Below are positions 38,775-48,600 of a stretch of DNA of 64,000 nucleotides, one piece after another (position 1 is the first letter of the stretch; each line of letters starts with the position of its first letter). Source of the DNA: Chromatiales bacterium (lineage in GTDB: Bacteria > Pseudomonadota > Gammaproteobacteria > UBA6429 > Thiohalophilaceae); the NCBI GenBank assembly GCA_026984045.1, contig JALSSV010000067.1, forward strand, positions 80,767 to 144,766, in the 5' to 3' direction. A program made the translations under genes and the position numbers. The notes under the pieces are model-generated. The model worked only from the letters and a program-made list of their open reading frames with translations. It ran no database searches and was not told the DNA's origin.

Positions 38775-40196
38775 GTGAACGCTGTATCCCCGACTGACTT
38801 CACCGACTACAAGGTCGCCGACATCAACCTGGCCGACTGGGGCCGCAAGGAAATCGCCATCGCCGAGACCGAGATGCCCGGCCTGATGGCCATCCGCGAG
38901 GAGTTCGCCGATCAGCAGCCCCTCAAGGGCGCCCGCATCACCGGCAGCCTGCACATGACCATCCAGACCGCGGTGCTCATCGAGACCCTGGTGGCCCTGG
39001 GCGCCGAGGTGCGCTGGGCCTCGTGCAACATCTACTCCACCCAGGATCACGCCGCCGCGGCCATCGCCGCCGCCGGGATCCCCGTGTTCGCCTGGAAGGG
39101 CGAGACCATCGAGGAATACTGGTGGTGCACCGAGCAGGCCCTCACCTGGCCCGACGGCCAGCAGCCCAACATGATCCTCGACGACGGCGGCGACGCCACC
39201 TTGCTGATCCACAAGGGCGTCGAGTTCGAGAAGGCCGGCAAGGTGCCCGATGCCTGCCCCGGCGACAACGAGGAATGGGTGGCCATCCTCGACCTGCTGC
39301 GCCGCACCCTCGAGTCCAGCCCCGGCAAGTGGACCGCCATGGCCGAGTCCATCCGCGGCGTGACCGAGGAGACCACCACCGGCGTGCACCGCCTCTACCA
39401 GATGCAGGAGAAGGGCGAGCTGCTGTTCCCGGCCATGAACGTCAACGACTCGGTGACCAAGAGCAAGTTCGACAACCTCTACGGCTGCCGCGAATCGCTG
39501 CTCGACGGCATCAAGCGCGCCACCGACGTGATGATCGCCGGCAAGATCTGCGTGGTGCTCGGCTACGGCGACGTGGGCAAGGGCTGCGCCCAGGCCTTCC
39601 GCGGCATGGGCGCCACCGTCTGGATCACCGAGATCGATCCCATCTGCGCCCTGCAGGCGGCGATGGAAGGCTACCGGGTAGTGACCATGGACGAGGCCGC
39701 CAGCCAGGGCAACATCTTCGTCACCGCCACCGGCAACGTGAACGTGATCGACCACCACCACATGGCGGCCATGAAGAACGAGGCCATCGTCTGCAACATC
39801 GGCCACTTCGACTCGGAGATCAACATCGCGTCGCTTGAAAAGTACGAATGGGAGGAGATCAAGCCGCAGGTGGATCACGTGATCTTCCCCGACGGCAAGC
39901 GGATCACCATCCTCGCCAAGGGCCGCCTGGTGAACCTCGGCTGCGCCACCGGCCACCCCAGCTTCGTCATGTCCGCCTCCTTCACCAACCAGGTGATCGC
40001 CCAGATGGAGCTGTACCAGCACTCCGAGAACTACGAGAACAAGGTCTACATCCTGCCCAAGAAGCTGGACGAAAAGGTCGCCCGCCTGCACCTCGGCAAG
40101 CTCGGCGCCCACCTCACCCAGCTCTCGCCGGAACAGGCCGAGTACATCGGCGTGCCGGTGGAGGGGCCGTACAAACCGGAGCACTACCGGTACTGA
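38775..40196 (+). CDS. ahcY: S-adenosylhomocysteine hydrolase
   Basis: 473-residue NAD-dependent hydrolase, SAH to adenosine plus homocysteine. Signatures are [18 protein letters not shown], the NAD-binding [18 protein letters not shown] and the C-terminal HYRY. The start is GTG, placed 8 bases after GAGGAG; an out-of-frame ATG at 38768 opens a 9-codon overlapping frame. It is controlled by the SAH riboswitch just upstream. Confidence 0.97.
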   Translation: MNAVSPTDFTDYKVADINLADWGRKEIAIAETEMPGLMAIREEFADQQPLKGARITGSLHMTIQTAVLIETLVALGAEVRWASCNIYSTQDHAAAAIAAAGIPVFAWKGETIEEYWWCTEQALTWPDGQQPNMILDDGGDATLLIHKGVEFEKAGKVPDACPGDNEEWVAILDLLRRTLESSPGKWTAMAESIRGVTEETTTGVHRLYQMQEKGELLFPAMNVNDSVTKSKFDNLYGCRESLLDGIKRATDVMIAGKICVVLGYGDVGKGCAQAFRGMGATVWITEIDPICALQAAMEGYRVVTMDEAASQGNIFVTATGNVNVIDHHHMAAMKNEAIVCNIGHFDSEINIASLEKYEWEEIKPQVDHVIFPDGKRITILAKGRLVNLGCATGHPSFVMSASFTNQVIAQMELYQHSENYENKVYILPKKLDEKVARLHLGKLGAHLTQLSPEQAEYIGVPVEGPYKPEHYRY

Positions 40197-40215
40197 GGCA
40201 AGGAAGGAACAGCCA

Positions 40216-40421
40216 ACGCAAAGGCGCGAAGGCGCAAAGAACGCAAAGGTTGGGAAGGGTGTAGGAGCGGCGCCCTCGCCGCGACCATGCGGTAGCGTAG
40301 CGGGTGACGGGTAGCTGGTAGCTGGGAAAAGCGTGGTTTTGTGCCCAGCCACCCAGCCCCAGCTACCCGCTACCGCCACATCGCGGCGAGGACGCCGCTC
40401 CTACCAGACAAACCTTTGCGT
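40216..40421. repeat. nested inverted repeat block between ahcY and metF
   Basis: Rightward half: CGCAAAGG-type array (40216-40249), REP (40261-40286), heptamer array GGGTGAC/GGGTAGC/TGGTAGC (40295-40329). Leftward half in mirror order: heptamer array (40343-40376), REP (40381-40405), CCTTTGCGT remnant (40413-40421). The whole is a roughly 205-base palindrome built of three repeat families. Confidence 0.85.
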
Positions 40422-40450
40422 CAAAAACCCAACCCCAACCCCGGACCCCC

Positions 40451-41305
40451 ATGGAAACCCAACGCCAACATCCCCAGCAGTTCAGCTTCGAGTTCTTCCC
40501 GCCCAAGACCGAGGAAGGCAAGACAAAGCTGGAAAAAACCCTGGCTACCCTCGGGGCGCTTGAGCCGGCCTACTTTTCCGTGACCTTCGGCGCCGGTGGC
40601 AGCACCCAGGAGGGCACCTTCGAGACGGTGAAGATGATCATGGCCGCCGGGTTCGCGGCGGCGCCGCATCTGTCGTGCATCGGCTCCACCCGCGAGAACA
40701 TCCGCGCCATTCTCGAGCAGTACCGGGCGGCCGGCGTGCGGCGCATCGTGGCCCTGCGCGGCGACATGCCCTCGGGCATGCGCGAGGCCGGCGAGTTCCA
40801 CTACGCCAACGAACTGGTGGCCTTCATCCGCGAGACCACCGGCGATCACTTCCACATCGAAGTGGCCGCCTACCCCGAATTCCATCCCCAGGCCCCGGGC
40901 GCGCGGGCCGACCTGGCCAACTTCGCCCGCAAGATGGCCGCCGGCGCCAACAGCGCCATCACCCAGTACTTCTTCAACCCCGACGCCTACTTCCGCTTCG
41001 TGGACGACGTGGAAAAACTGGGCGTGACCGCGCCCATCGTGCCCGGCATCATGCCCATCACCAACTACACGCAACTGGCCCGTTTCTCCGACATGTGCGG
41101 CGCCGAAATCCCCCGCTGGATCCGCAAGCGCCTCGAGGACTACGGCGACGACCGCGAGGCCATCCGCGCCTTCGGCGAGGAGGTGGTCACCGATCTCTGC
41201 CACCAGCTCCTGGAGGCCGGCGCGCCGGGGCTGCACTTCTATACCATGAACCAGGCGGGGCCGACGTTGTCCATCTGGAAGAACCTCGGGCTGCCTGAGG
41301 GGTGA
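40451..41305 (+). CDS. metF: 5,10-methylenetetrahydrofolate reductase
   Basis: 284-residue flavoprotein making 5-methyltetrahydrofolate for methionine synthesis. Signatures are FEFFPPKTEEGK, FSVTFGAGGSTQEGT, HLSCIGSTRENI and VPGIMPITNYTQL. No purine-rich ribosome site precedes the ATG; the flank is a CCAACCCCAACCCC run. It follows ahcY across a 254-base repeat block. Confidence 0.97.
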   Translation: METQRQHPQQFSFEFFPPKTEEGKTKLEKTLATLGALEPAYFSVTFGAGGSTQEGTFETVKMIMAAGFAAAPHLSCIGSTRENIRAILEQYRAAGVRRIVALRGDMPSGMREAGEFHYANELVAFIRETTGDHFHIEVAAYPEFHPQAPGARADLANFARKMAAGANSAITQYFFNPDAYFRFVDDVEKLGVTAPIVPGIMPITNYTQLARFSDMCGAEIPRWIRKRLEDYGDDREAIRAFGEEVVTDLCHQLLEAGAPGLHFYTMNQAGPTLSIWKNLGLPEG

Positions 41306-41329
41306 TCCTTTTCGGGTCCTCTGCAAGGA

Positions 41330-41442
41330 ACACGGAGGACACGGAGGCACGGAGAGCACGGAGATTTGTTGTTGCAGGAGCGGCGCGAGCCGCTCCTGCA
41401 CACCACCTTTTCTCTTTCATCCTGTATCTTGTCTCTATTCTC
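41330..41442. repeat. composite repeat block between metF and bioA
   Basis: 41330-41364 is a CACGGAGG-type array. 41373-41400 is a REP-like perfect 12-bp palindrome (TGCAGGAGCGGC/GCCGCTCCTGCA). 41408-41442 holds five heptamers of TTTTCTC/TTGTCTC type, ending one base before the bioA ATG. Confidence 0.85.
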
Positions 41443-41443
41443 T

Positions 41444-42805
41444 ATGCACAACGCCGATCTCATCCAGCGTGATCTCCGCCACCTCTGGCACCCCTGCACC
41501 CAGATGAAGGATCACGAATGGCTGCCGCTGGTGCCCATCCGCCGCGGCGAGGGAGTCTGGCTGGAGGACTTCGAGGGCAAGCGTTATCTCGATGCCATCT
41601 CCTCCTGGTGGGTCAACCTGTTCGGGCACTGCAATCCGCGCATCGGCGAGCGCATCAAGCAGCAGCTAGACACCCTGGAGCACGTGATCCTGGCCGGCTT
41701 CACCCACGAGCCGGTGGTGGAACTCTCCGAACGCCTGGCGGCCTTCACGCCCGGCAATCTGCGCCACTGCTTCTATGCCGACAACGGCTCCTCGGCCATC
41801 GAGGTGGCCCTGAAGATGAGCTTCCACTACTGGCAGAACCGGGGGAAGACGCAAAAACGCCGCTTCGTGAACCTGGCCAACAGCTACCACGGCGAGACCC
41901 TGGGCGCGCTGGCGGCGGGGGACGTAGCCCTGTACAAGGAGACCTACGGCCCGCTGCTGATGGAGACGATCACCGTCCCCTCCCCCGACTGTTTCGAGCG
42001 GGCGCCGGACGTCTCCTGCGAGGAACACTCCCGGCGGATGTTCGCGCCCATGCGCGAGACGCTGGAGAAACAGGCCGACGAGATCTGCGCGGTGATCGTC
42101 GAGCCGCTGGTGCAGTGCGCCGGCTACATGCGCATGTATCACCCCGTGTATCTGACGCTGCTGCGCGAGGCCTGCGACGAATACGGCGTGCACCTCATCG
42201 CCGACGAGATCGCCGTGGGCTTCGGCCGCACCGGCACCCTGTTCGCCTGCGAGCAGCCCGGCATCGCCCCCGACTTCCTGTGCCTGTCCAAGGGCCTCAC
42301 CGGCGGTTATCTGCCCCTCTCGGTCACCCTCACCACCGACGACATCTATTCGGCCTTCTACGACGACTACGCCACCCTGCGGGCCTTCCTCCACTCCCAC
42401 AGCTACACCGGCAACCCGCTGGGCTGCAGCGCCGCCCTGGCCACCCTCGACATCTTCGCCGCGGACGACGTGATCGGCGACAACCGTCAAAAGGCCGCGC
42501 GCATGGCCGAGCTGACCGCACCGCTGGCCGACCATCCCCACGTGGGCGAGGTGCGGCAAACCGGCATGATCCTGGCCATCGAAATGGTCAGGGACAAAGC
42601 CACCCGTGAACCCTATCCCTGGCAGGAACGCCGCGGCCTCGCCGTCTACCGCCACGGCCTCGAACGGGGCGTGCTGCTGCGGCCGCTGGGCAACGTGATC
42701 TATTTCATGCCGCCGTATGTCATCACCGATGACGAAATGGCGTTGATGGTGGCTGTGGCGACCGAGGGGATCGACATGGCCACCGGAACCCAGAGCGGCC
42801 GGTAG
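41444..42805 (+). CDS. bioA: adenosylmethionine-8-amino-7-oxononanoate aminotransferase
   Basis: 453-residue PLP enzyme of biotin synthesis that uses SAM as amino donor, making 7,8-diaminopelargonate. Segments HLWHPCTQMKD, the PLP lysine Lys283 (LSKGLTGGYLPLSVT) and HSHSYTGNPLGC are typical of BioA. The ATG at 41444 was chosen from homologous start MHNADLIQRDLRHLWHP. No Shine-Dalgarno is present; a 35-base heptamer array ends one base before it. As a SAM user it fits the SAM block, though no other bio genes are nearby. Confidence 0.96.
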   Translation: MHNADLIQRDLRHLWHPCTQMKDHEWLPLVPIRRGEGVWLEDFEGKRYLDAISSWWVNLFGHCNPRIGERIKQQLDTLEHVILAGFTHEPVVELSERLAAFTPGNLRHCFYADNGSSAIEVALKMSFHYWQNRGKTQKRRFVNLANSYHGETLGALAAGDVALYKETYGPLLMETITVPSPDCFERAPDVSCEEHSRRMFAPMRETLEKQADEICAVIVEPLVQCAGYMRMYHPVYLTLLREACDEYGVHLIADEIAVGFGRTGTLFACEQPGIAPDFLCLSKGLTGGYLPLSVTLTTDDIYSAFYDDYATLRAFLHSHSYTGNPLGCSAALATLDIFAADDVIGDNRQKAARMAELTAPLADHPHVGEVRQTGMILAIEMVRDKATREPYPWQERRGLAVYRHGLERGVLLRPLGNVIYFMPPYVITDDEMALMVAVATEGIDMATGTQSGR

Positions 42806-42851
42806 GCTGGACCGCATCCAAGCCGAGGGCCAGGGTATCCGGCCTGCGGCC

Positions 42852-43016
42852 GGTCGCGGCGGGGGCGCCGCTCCTACAGGGTTGCTCTCTGCCTTGTAGG
42901 AGCGGCGCCTCGCCGCGACCACACCAAACCCGGCGGCGAGGCACGCGGGGCGAGCAAAGATGCCGGTTCCGGCACGCTCCCTTTTCTCTTGTCTCTTTTC
43001 TCTTGTATCTTTGACC
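42852..43016. repeat. REP pair and heptamer array between bioA and rsmE
   Basis: REP copies at 42852-42877 (leftward) and 42896-42920 (rightward) form a BIME-like inverted pair 18 bases apart. 42982-43016 has five heptamers (TTTTCTC, TTGTCTC, TTTTCTC, TTGTATC, TTTGACC) ending one base before the rsmE ATG. Confidence 0.87.
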
Positions 43017-43017
43017 G

Positions 43018-43755
43018 ATGCCCATTCCCCGCATCTTCCTTCCCGTTCCTCTCGCCTCCGGCCAGGTCGTCGAGCTGGACGACAACGCCCGCCGGCATGC
43101 GGTGCAGGTGTTGCGCTTGCGCGATGGGGACGCCCTGGTGCTGTTCAATGGCGAGGGGGGTGAGTTCGAAGCCGTGATCGACAGCGCCGGCAAGCGCGCG
43201 GTGACGGTGCGCGTGGGCGCGTTTCACGACGCGGAACGCGAATCGCCGCTGGCGGTTCACCTGGGCTTGGGAATATCCAAGGGCGAGCGCATGGACTTCG
43301 CCCTGCAGAAGGCCACCGAGCTGGGCGTGGCGGCCGTCACGCCGCTGTTCACCGAGCGGGTGGTGGTGCGGCTCGACGACAGGCGCGCGGCGAAACGCCT
43401 CGCGCACTGGCAGGGCGTGATCGTCGCCGCCTGCGAACAGTGCGGCCGCAACCGGCTGCCCGTGCTGCATGCGCCGCAGCCCCTGGCGACCTGGCTCGCC
43501 GGGCGCGACGAGAACCGGCGCCTATTCCTCGATCCGCAGGCCACCCAGGCCCTGGGCGGGCTGCCCGCCCCTGCGGGCCCGCTGGCCCTGGCCATCGGGC
43601 CGGAAGGCGGCTTCACCGGAGACGAACGCCGGGCCATCGCCGCGGCGGACTTCACCGGCGTGCGCCTGGGCCCGCGGGTCCTGCGCACCGAGACCGCCGT
43701 TCTCGCCGCGCTGGCGGCGGTGCAGGTGTTGTGGGGGGATCTGGGTGGCGGGTAG
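43018..43755 (+). CDS. rsmE: 16S rRNA (uracil1498-N3)-methyltransferase
   Basis: 245-residue SPOUT-fold methyltransferase using SAM. It has the knot signatures LAIGPEGGFTGDE and LGPRVLRTETAV and an N-terminal PUA-like part (HAVQVLRLRDGD). There is no ribosome site; the heptamer array abuts the start. The last codons (Gly-Gly-Gly) and the TAG stop lie inside a GGGTGGC/GGGTAGC array. rsmE-gshB are neighbours in many gammaproteobacteria, but here the Chp cluster lies between them. Confidence 0.95.
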   Translation: MPIPRIFLPVPLASGQVVELDDNARRHAVQVLRLRDGDALVLFNGEGGEFEAVIDSAGKRAVTVRVGAFHDAERESPLAVHLGLGISKGERMDFALQKATELGVAAVTPLFTERVVVRLDDRRAAKRLAHWQGVIVAACEQCGRNRLPVLHAPQPLATWLAGRDENRRLFLDPQATQALGGLPAPAGPLALAIGPEGGFTGDERRAIAAADFTGVRLGPRVLRTETAVLAALAAVQVLWGDLGGG

Positions 43756-44009
43756 CTGGGTAATCTCGCAAAACGTATCACACTCACAATGCCGGCTCCG
43801 CTGCGCTTGAGCCGACCTACGAAGCTGTCGCCGGAAACCCGAACGGCAAATCGCGGCGGGGGCGCCGCTCCCACGGGGTCTTGCCACCTTCTGCAAGATG
43901 TCGATGGACTCTCCGAGGGCAAGGATTCGGAATCGATTCCGGAAAAGCAGGAGCGGCGCCCCCGCCGCGACCGGGAAAACCAAACGCCTTTCCCGCCCAC
44001 CCGCTACCC
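43743..44009. repeat. heptamer arrays bracketing REP pair between rsmE and chpC
   Basis: 43743-43763: GGGTGGC, GGGTAGC, TGGGTAA reading rightwards and containing the rsmE stop. 43989-44009: GGGTAGC, GGGTGGG, CGGGAAA reading leftwards and containing the chpC stop. Between them are REPs at 43851-43874 (leftward) and 43947-43972 (rightward), plus a GTAGGTCGGCT-type element reading leftwards at about 43788-43822. Confidence 0.85.
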
Positions 44010-44507
44010 CTTCTGCAGCCGGTCGATGCGGGCTTCGAGTTCGTCGAGGTCGGGGATCAGGAGGGTGCGGTCGTTGATGCGCAGTTCGGCGGCGGTGCAG
44101 GGACGGCGGCTGCGGGCTTCCTGCTTGCCGAGGGTGGTGGGCTGCACCAGTTGCAGGCGCGGGATGCCCTGCAGGACGACGGCGACATAGGGCACCCGGG
44201 GATTGCGGTTGAGGGTGTTGAGCACGGCGATGCGGGCGCCGCCGAGAGCGGTGTATTCGCCGTCGCTGAGGCGTTCGAAGGCGACCAGCGGCACCTGGTG
44301 ATCGCGCCACAGGAACTTGCCCAGCAGCCAGTCGGGGGCGTCGGCGATGGGCTCGGCGTCCAGGTAGCCGATGACCTCGGCCACGGCGGCGTTGGGCAGC
44401 AGCAGGTATTCGCCCTGCACGGGCATCAGCAGGCAGTGCACGGCGTCGATCCGCTTGCCGGGCAGGGCGCTCTGGCGCGGGGTCGGCGTGGCTGTGGTTT
44501 CGCTCAT
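44004..44507 (-). CDS. chpC: CheW-like protein ChpC
   Basis: 167-residue single CheW-like domain protein, start MSETTATPTPRQSALPG. The hydrophobic core segments YLLLPNAAVAEVIGY and LLGKFLWRDHQVPLVAFERL fit CheW/PilI folds. It closes the pilGHIJK-chpABC gene string, matching ChpC of Pseudomonas by order, and would link receptors to the ChpA kinase. A GAGGAGA ribosome site is present. Its TAG stop lies in a heptamer repeat. Confidence 0.88.
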   Translation of the reverse strand: MSETTATPTPRQSALPGKRIDAVHCLLMPVQGEYLLLPNAAVAEVIGYLDAEPIADAPDWLLGKFLWRDHQVPLVAFERLSDGEYTALGGARIAVLNTLNRNPRVPYVAVVLQGIPRLQLVQPTTLGKQEARSRRPCTAAELRINDRTLLIPDLDELEARIDRLQKG

Positions 44508-44547
44508 GGTCTCCTCGGCGCACGTGGCGCGTATGCTTGTCAGGCTG

Positions 44548-45615
44548 TCAGTTCTGATAGCGGCGGATCAGTTGCCCTGCCAGTTGGCGCGGCGTGCCGG
44601 CGTAACCGCTGAGGCCGGCCTCGCGCACCTTGTCCGGCATGTTGCTGATCACGCAGCTCTCGGCGTTCTGGGTCCAGACCTCGCCGCCGGCGGCGGCCAC
44701 GGCGGCGGTGCCCTGCAGGCCATCGTCGCACATGCCGCTGAAGACGATGGCATGGCAGCGCGCACCGTAGCGGCCCGCCAGATCGGCCATGACCGTGTCG
44801 ATGGACGGGCTGTAGGGGCCGCTTGCCTCCATCGGCAGCAGTTCCACCGCGCCGATCGGATTGATGCGCAGGCGCTCGCGGGTCGGCACCACCAGGGCCT
44901 CGCCGTGGCGCAACACGTGCCCGACCCGGGCGGGGGCCACCCGCAGGGGCGTGGCCCGATCCAGTTGCCCGGCGAGCAGCTGGTTGAAATGATCACCCAT
45001 GTGCTGGGCGATCACGAAGGCCACCGGCAGATCCGCGGGCAGGGCGCCGAGAAACTGCTTGAGGGCATCGGGCCCGCCCAGCGAGGCGCCGAGCACCCAC
45101 ACTTCACGGGCCGGCTGCTGGCGCAGATCGAACTGGCCGCTGGGCTCCGGCGCCGGTTGCCAGCCCAGATCCACGTCCAGCTCTTCCCACTCCAGCCGCC
45201 CGGTGATCTCGGCGATCTTGCCGAGCAGCTTGCCGTACCACTTGGCGAGCACGGCCGGCTCGTTGAAGGTGAGGCCGCTGGCGTCGTTGAAGATGATCGG
45301 CACGTCCGACTCTTCCAGCAGGCGCTCGAGCAGGGCGTGATCCTGCATGTGTTCGTCCACGTCCAGCAGCAGCACGTCGGCCCGCCGCGCGCGGAGCTTG
45401 TTCAGCAACACCGGCGACAGGGGCTCGTTGAACACCACGCGCAGGCCCTGGCGCTCCAGCACCTGCTGCAGGTGCTGCCGGTGCCGCAGGGAGTTGGACA
45501 CGATGGCCAACTGCACGCAGCCCAGCTCGCTGGTTCCTTCCCCCGTCATGTCTCCAGTGTAATCAAGGGGGCGTCCGCCGGCCATCCGGCGGCGCGCCGC
45601 CGCTGCATCATGCAC
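44548..45615 (-). CDS. chpB: CheB-like methylesterase ChpB
   Basis: 355-residue protein. A degenerate receiver-like N-terminus precedes a CheB catalytic domain with the Ser-His-Asp set in GASLGGPDALKQFL, IAQHMGDHF and SGMCDDGLQGT. It removes methyl groups from receptor glutamates (PilJ) in adaptation. The start at 45615 overlaps the chpA stop; an alternative ATG at 45549 with GGAGA upstream is equally plausible. It acts opposite to the CheR-like PilK. Confidence 0.92.
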   Translation of the reverse strand: MHDAAAARRRMAGGRPLDYTGDMTGEGTSELGCVQLAIVSNSLRHRQHLQQVLERQGLRVVFNEPLSPVLLNKLRARRADVLLLDVDEHMQDHALLERLLEESDVPIIFNDASGLTFNEPAVLAKWYGKLLGKIAEITGRLEWEELDVDLGWQPAPEPSGQFDLRQQPAREVWVLGASLGGPDALKQFLGALPADLPVAFVIAQHMGDHFNQLLAGQLDRATPLRVAPARVGHVLRHGEALVVPTRERLRINPIGAVELLPMEASGPYSPSIDTVMADLAGRYGARCHAIVFSGMCDDGLQGTAAVAAAGGEVWTQNAESCVISNMPDKVREAGLSGYAGTPRQLAGQLIRRYQN

Positions 45616-48600
45616 CGGTCAGCGTGCGGATGTTCTCCAGCAGTTCCCCCTCGTTGAAGGGCTTGCCCAGGTAGGCGTTGACGCCGATGTCCATGGCCCG
45701 CTGCCGGTGCTTGTCGGCGGTGCGGGAGGTGATCATGATGATGGGCACGTCCTTCAGGCGTTCGTCGTTGCGCACGTTGGTGGCCAGCTCGTAGCCGTCC
45801 ATGCGCGGCATCTCCACGTCGAGCAGGATCACGTCCGGCACCACTTCCTGCAACTGGGACAGGGCATCCACCCCGTCCTTGGCGGTGAGCACTTCGTAAT
45901 CGTGGCGCGCCAGCAGGCGGCTGGTGACCTTGCGCACGGTGATGGAGTCGTCCACCACCATGACCGTGGGCCTGACCGCCTCCGCCTCGGCCGGCGCGGC
46001 CACCGTCACCAGTTCCTCGGCGCCGCTGGCGGCCATCAGGCGGATCAGCACGCCCAGATCGAGGATCAGCACCACCTCGCCCTCGCCGGTGATGGTGGCG
46101 CCGCTGATCCCGCGCAGGGTGGAGAGCTGCGGCCCCACCGGCTTGACCACCACCTCGCGCGAGCCGATCAGGCTGTCCACCTGGATGGCGGCGCGGAACT
46201 CGCCGGAGCGCACCAGCAGCAGCGGCACCCGCTGGCCTTCCGGCGGCGGGATCTGGGGGCCGAGGCCGATCATCTGGCTGAGGCTCATCAGCGGATAGTC
46301 CTCGTCCACCCAGTGATAGGCCGGGTGTTCCTGCTCGGCGAGGGCCGCGAACTCGTCGGCGCGGATGCGCTCCACCGCGGCCACCGAGAGCAGCGGCACG
46401 GCGAAGGTCTCCTCACCCACCCGCACCATCAGGGCGCGGGTGATGGACAGGGTCATGGGCATGCTGATGGTGAAGGTGGTGCCCTGGCCCGGTTCCGATT
46501 CGATGTCGATGAGGCCGCCGAGCTGCTTGACCTCGGTGTTGACCACGTCCATGCCCACGCCGCGGCCGGCCACCTGGCTGACGCTCTCGGCGGTCGAGAA
46601 GCCCGGCTCCATGATCATGTTCAGCAGCACGTCGCGGGGCACGGTGACGCCCGGCTCGAGCAGGCCCCGTTCGATGGCCTTGCGCTGCACCGCGTCGAGA
46701 TCGATGCCGGCGCCGTCGTCGCGGATCCGCAGAATCATGTCGGAACCTTCGCGGCTGAAGCTCAGCTCGATGGTGCCGGTCTCGGGCTTGCCGGCAATGC
46801 GCCGCTGGGCGGGGCTTTCGATGCCGTGGGCGATGGCGTTGCGCAGCATGTGTTCGATGGGCGGGATGATCCGCTCCAGCACCGAGCGATCCAGCTCGCC
46901 TTCCATGCCCTCGAGCCTGAGCTGCACCTGTTTGCCCAGTTCGGCGGCGGTCTGGCGCACGATGCGCCGCAGGCGCGGCGCCTGGCCGGAGAAGGGCACC
47001 ATGCGGGTGCGCATCAGGCCTTCCTGCAGTTCGGTGTTGACCCGCGACTGCTGCAGGAGCAGGGTTTCCGATTCCTGGGTGAGGTTGGCCAGGATCGCCC
47101 GCAGGGAGTCGAGGTCGGCCAGTGATTCCATCATGCCCCGGGAGAGCTGCTGCATGTGGGTGAAGCGGTCGAACTCCAGGGGGTCGAACTCGTCGTAGTC
47201 GCGGCTCAGGGTCTCTTCCTGGCGGTACTGGATCTGGGCCTCGGTCTCGATCTCGAAGGCCCGCAACTGCTGGCGCAGGCGCGAGACGGTTTCGTCCAGC
47301 TCGCGCAGGTTGTAGCGGAAGGCGTTGGTCTGCTGCTCAAGGCGCGAGCGGTAGATGCTCACCTCGCCGGCAAAGTTGACCAGGTTGTCGAGCAGTTCGG
47401 CGCGCACCCGCACCTGTTCCTGGGGCGCCAGGCGGGCCGACTGGCGCCGTTCGGGGGTTTCCGCTTCCACGGCGGCGAGGACTTCCGGGGCCGGCTCGGG
47501 CGCCGGCGGGGCGCTCTCGGCGACGGGTTTGAGGGTCACCACGTTGTCGGCCGGGGGCGGGCTGGCCTCGGCCGGTTCGTCGCCGGCATCGACCGACTCG
47601 ACGCGCTCCCCGCTCTCGGGCTCGGGGATCTCTTCGGCGATTTCCGGCATCACCGTGTCGTCTTCCGCCGCCGGCGGCGCCGCCAGCTCGATGACCTCGG
47701 TCGCCTCCTCTTCGACTTCCTCTGCCGGTTCGGTCAGATCGAGATTGGAAGGCTCGAGCGCCTCGTCTGCATCGGCTGCAGGAGACGTCTGCGCGGTTTC
47801 GGCCGGCAGTGCGGCTTCGCTGGTGTTCTCGGGTTCGGCCGGGACAGTCGGGGTTTCCGCGCCACGGCCCAGCAGGGCGTCCACCTCGGCCAGTAGATCG
47901 GTGGCCGGCGCCAGGTGCCGCCCGGCCTTGAGATCCTCGAGCAGGCCCACCAGGCGGTCCTGGGCCTTCTGCAACAGGTCGAACAGGGCCGGCGAGGGCG
48001 CGAGCTGATCGTCGACCACCGCGGTCAGCAGCGATTCGATGGCGTGGCCGAGATCGCCGATCTCCACCACCCCGGCCATGCGCGCGCCGCCCTTGAGGGT
48101 GTGCAGCTGGCGTTGCAGGGCTTCCACCGCCTCCCGGTCGTCGGGTGCCTCGACCCACCCGGCCAGGGTGTTGTCGCTCTGTTCGAGGATCTCTTCGCCT
48201 TCCTCGATGAAGATTTCCAGCAGTTCCTCGTCGTAGTCCCGTGGCGGGGGCGCCTCGGCCACCGGCGGCGGCGCCTCGGGCGACGGCATCTCCAGGCTGG
48301 CGCCCGACAGCTCCGCCTGCAGGCGCTCGCGCAGGGCCGCCAGGCGCTCGCGCAGGGGGCCGTTGTCGTCGATTTGGGCACCGGGGGTGTCGAGGATGGC
48401 GGTGGTGCGGCTCACGTAGTCGACCACGTCCTGCAGCAGACTGGCCCCCTCGCTCTCCAGGGGCCGCTCGGCCGCCTGCAGATCGTGGATGTAGTGTTCA
48501 AACTCCCCACACAGGCTCGAGACCGCCTCGACGCCGGTCGTGCGAGAACTGCCGGTCAGGGTGTGCATGGCCCGCAGCAGGCCGTCGGTGGCGGCGCGCT

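Noticed and set aside
40333..40583. Short frames across the ahcY-metF repeat block
   Set aside because: They are composed of repeat sequence and overlap the metF start; no evidence of translation.
41366..41443. Extended BioA N-terminus (26 extra residues)
   Set aside because: The extension is translated from REP and heptamer repeats and is not BioA-like.
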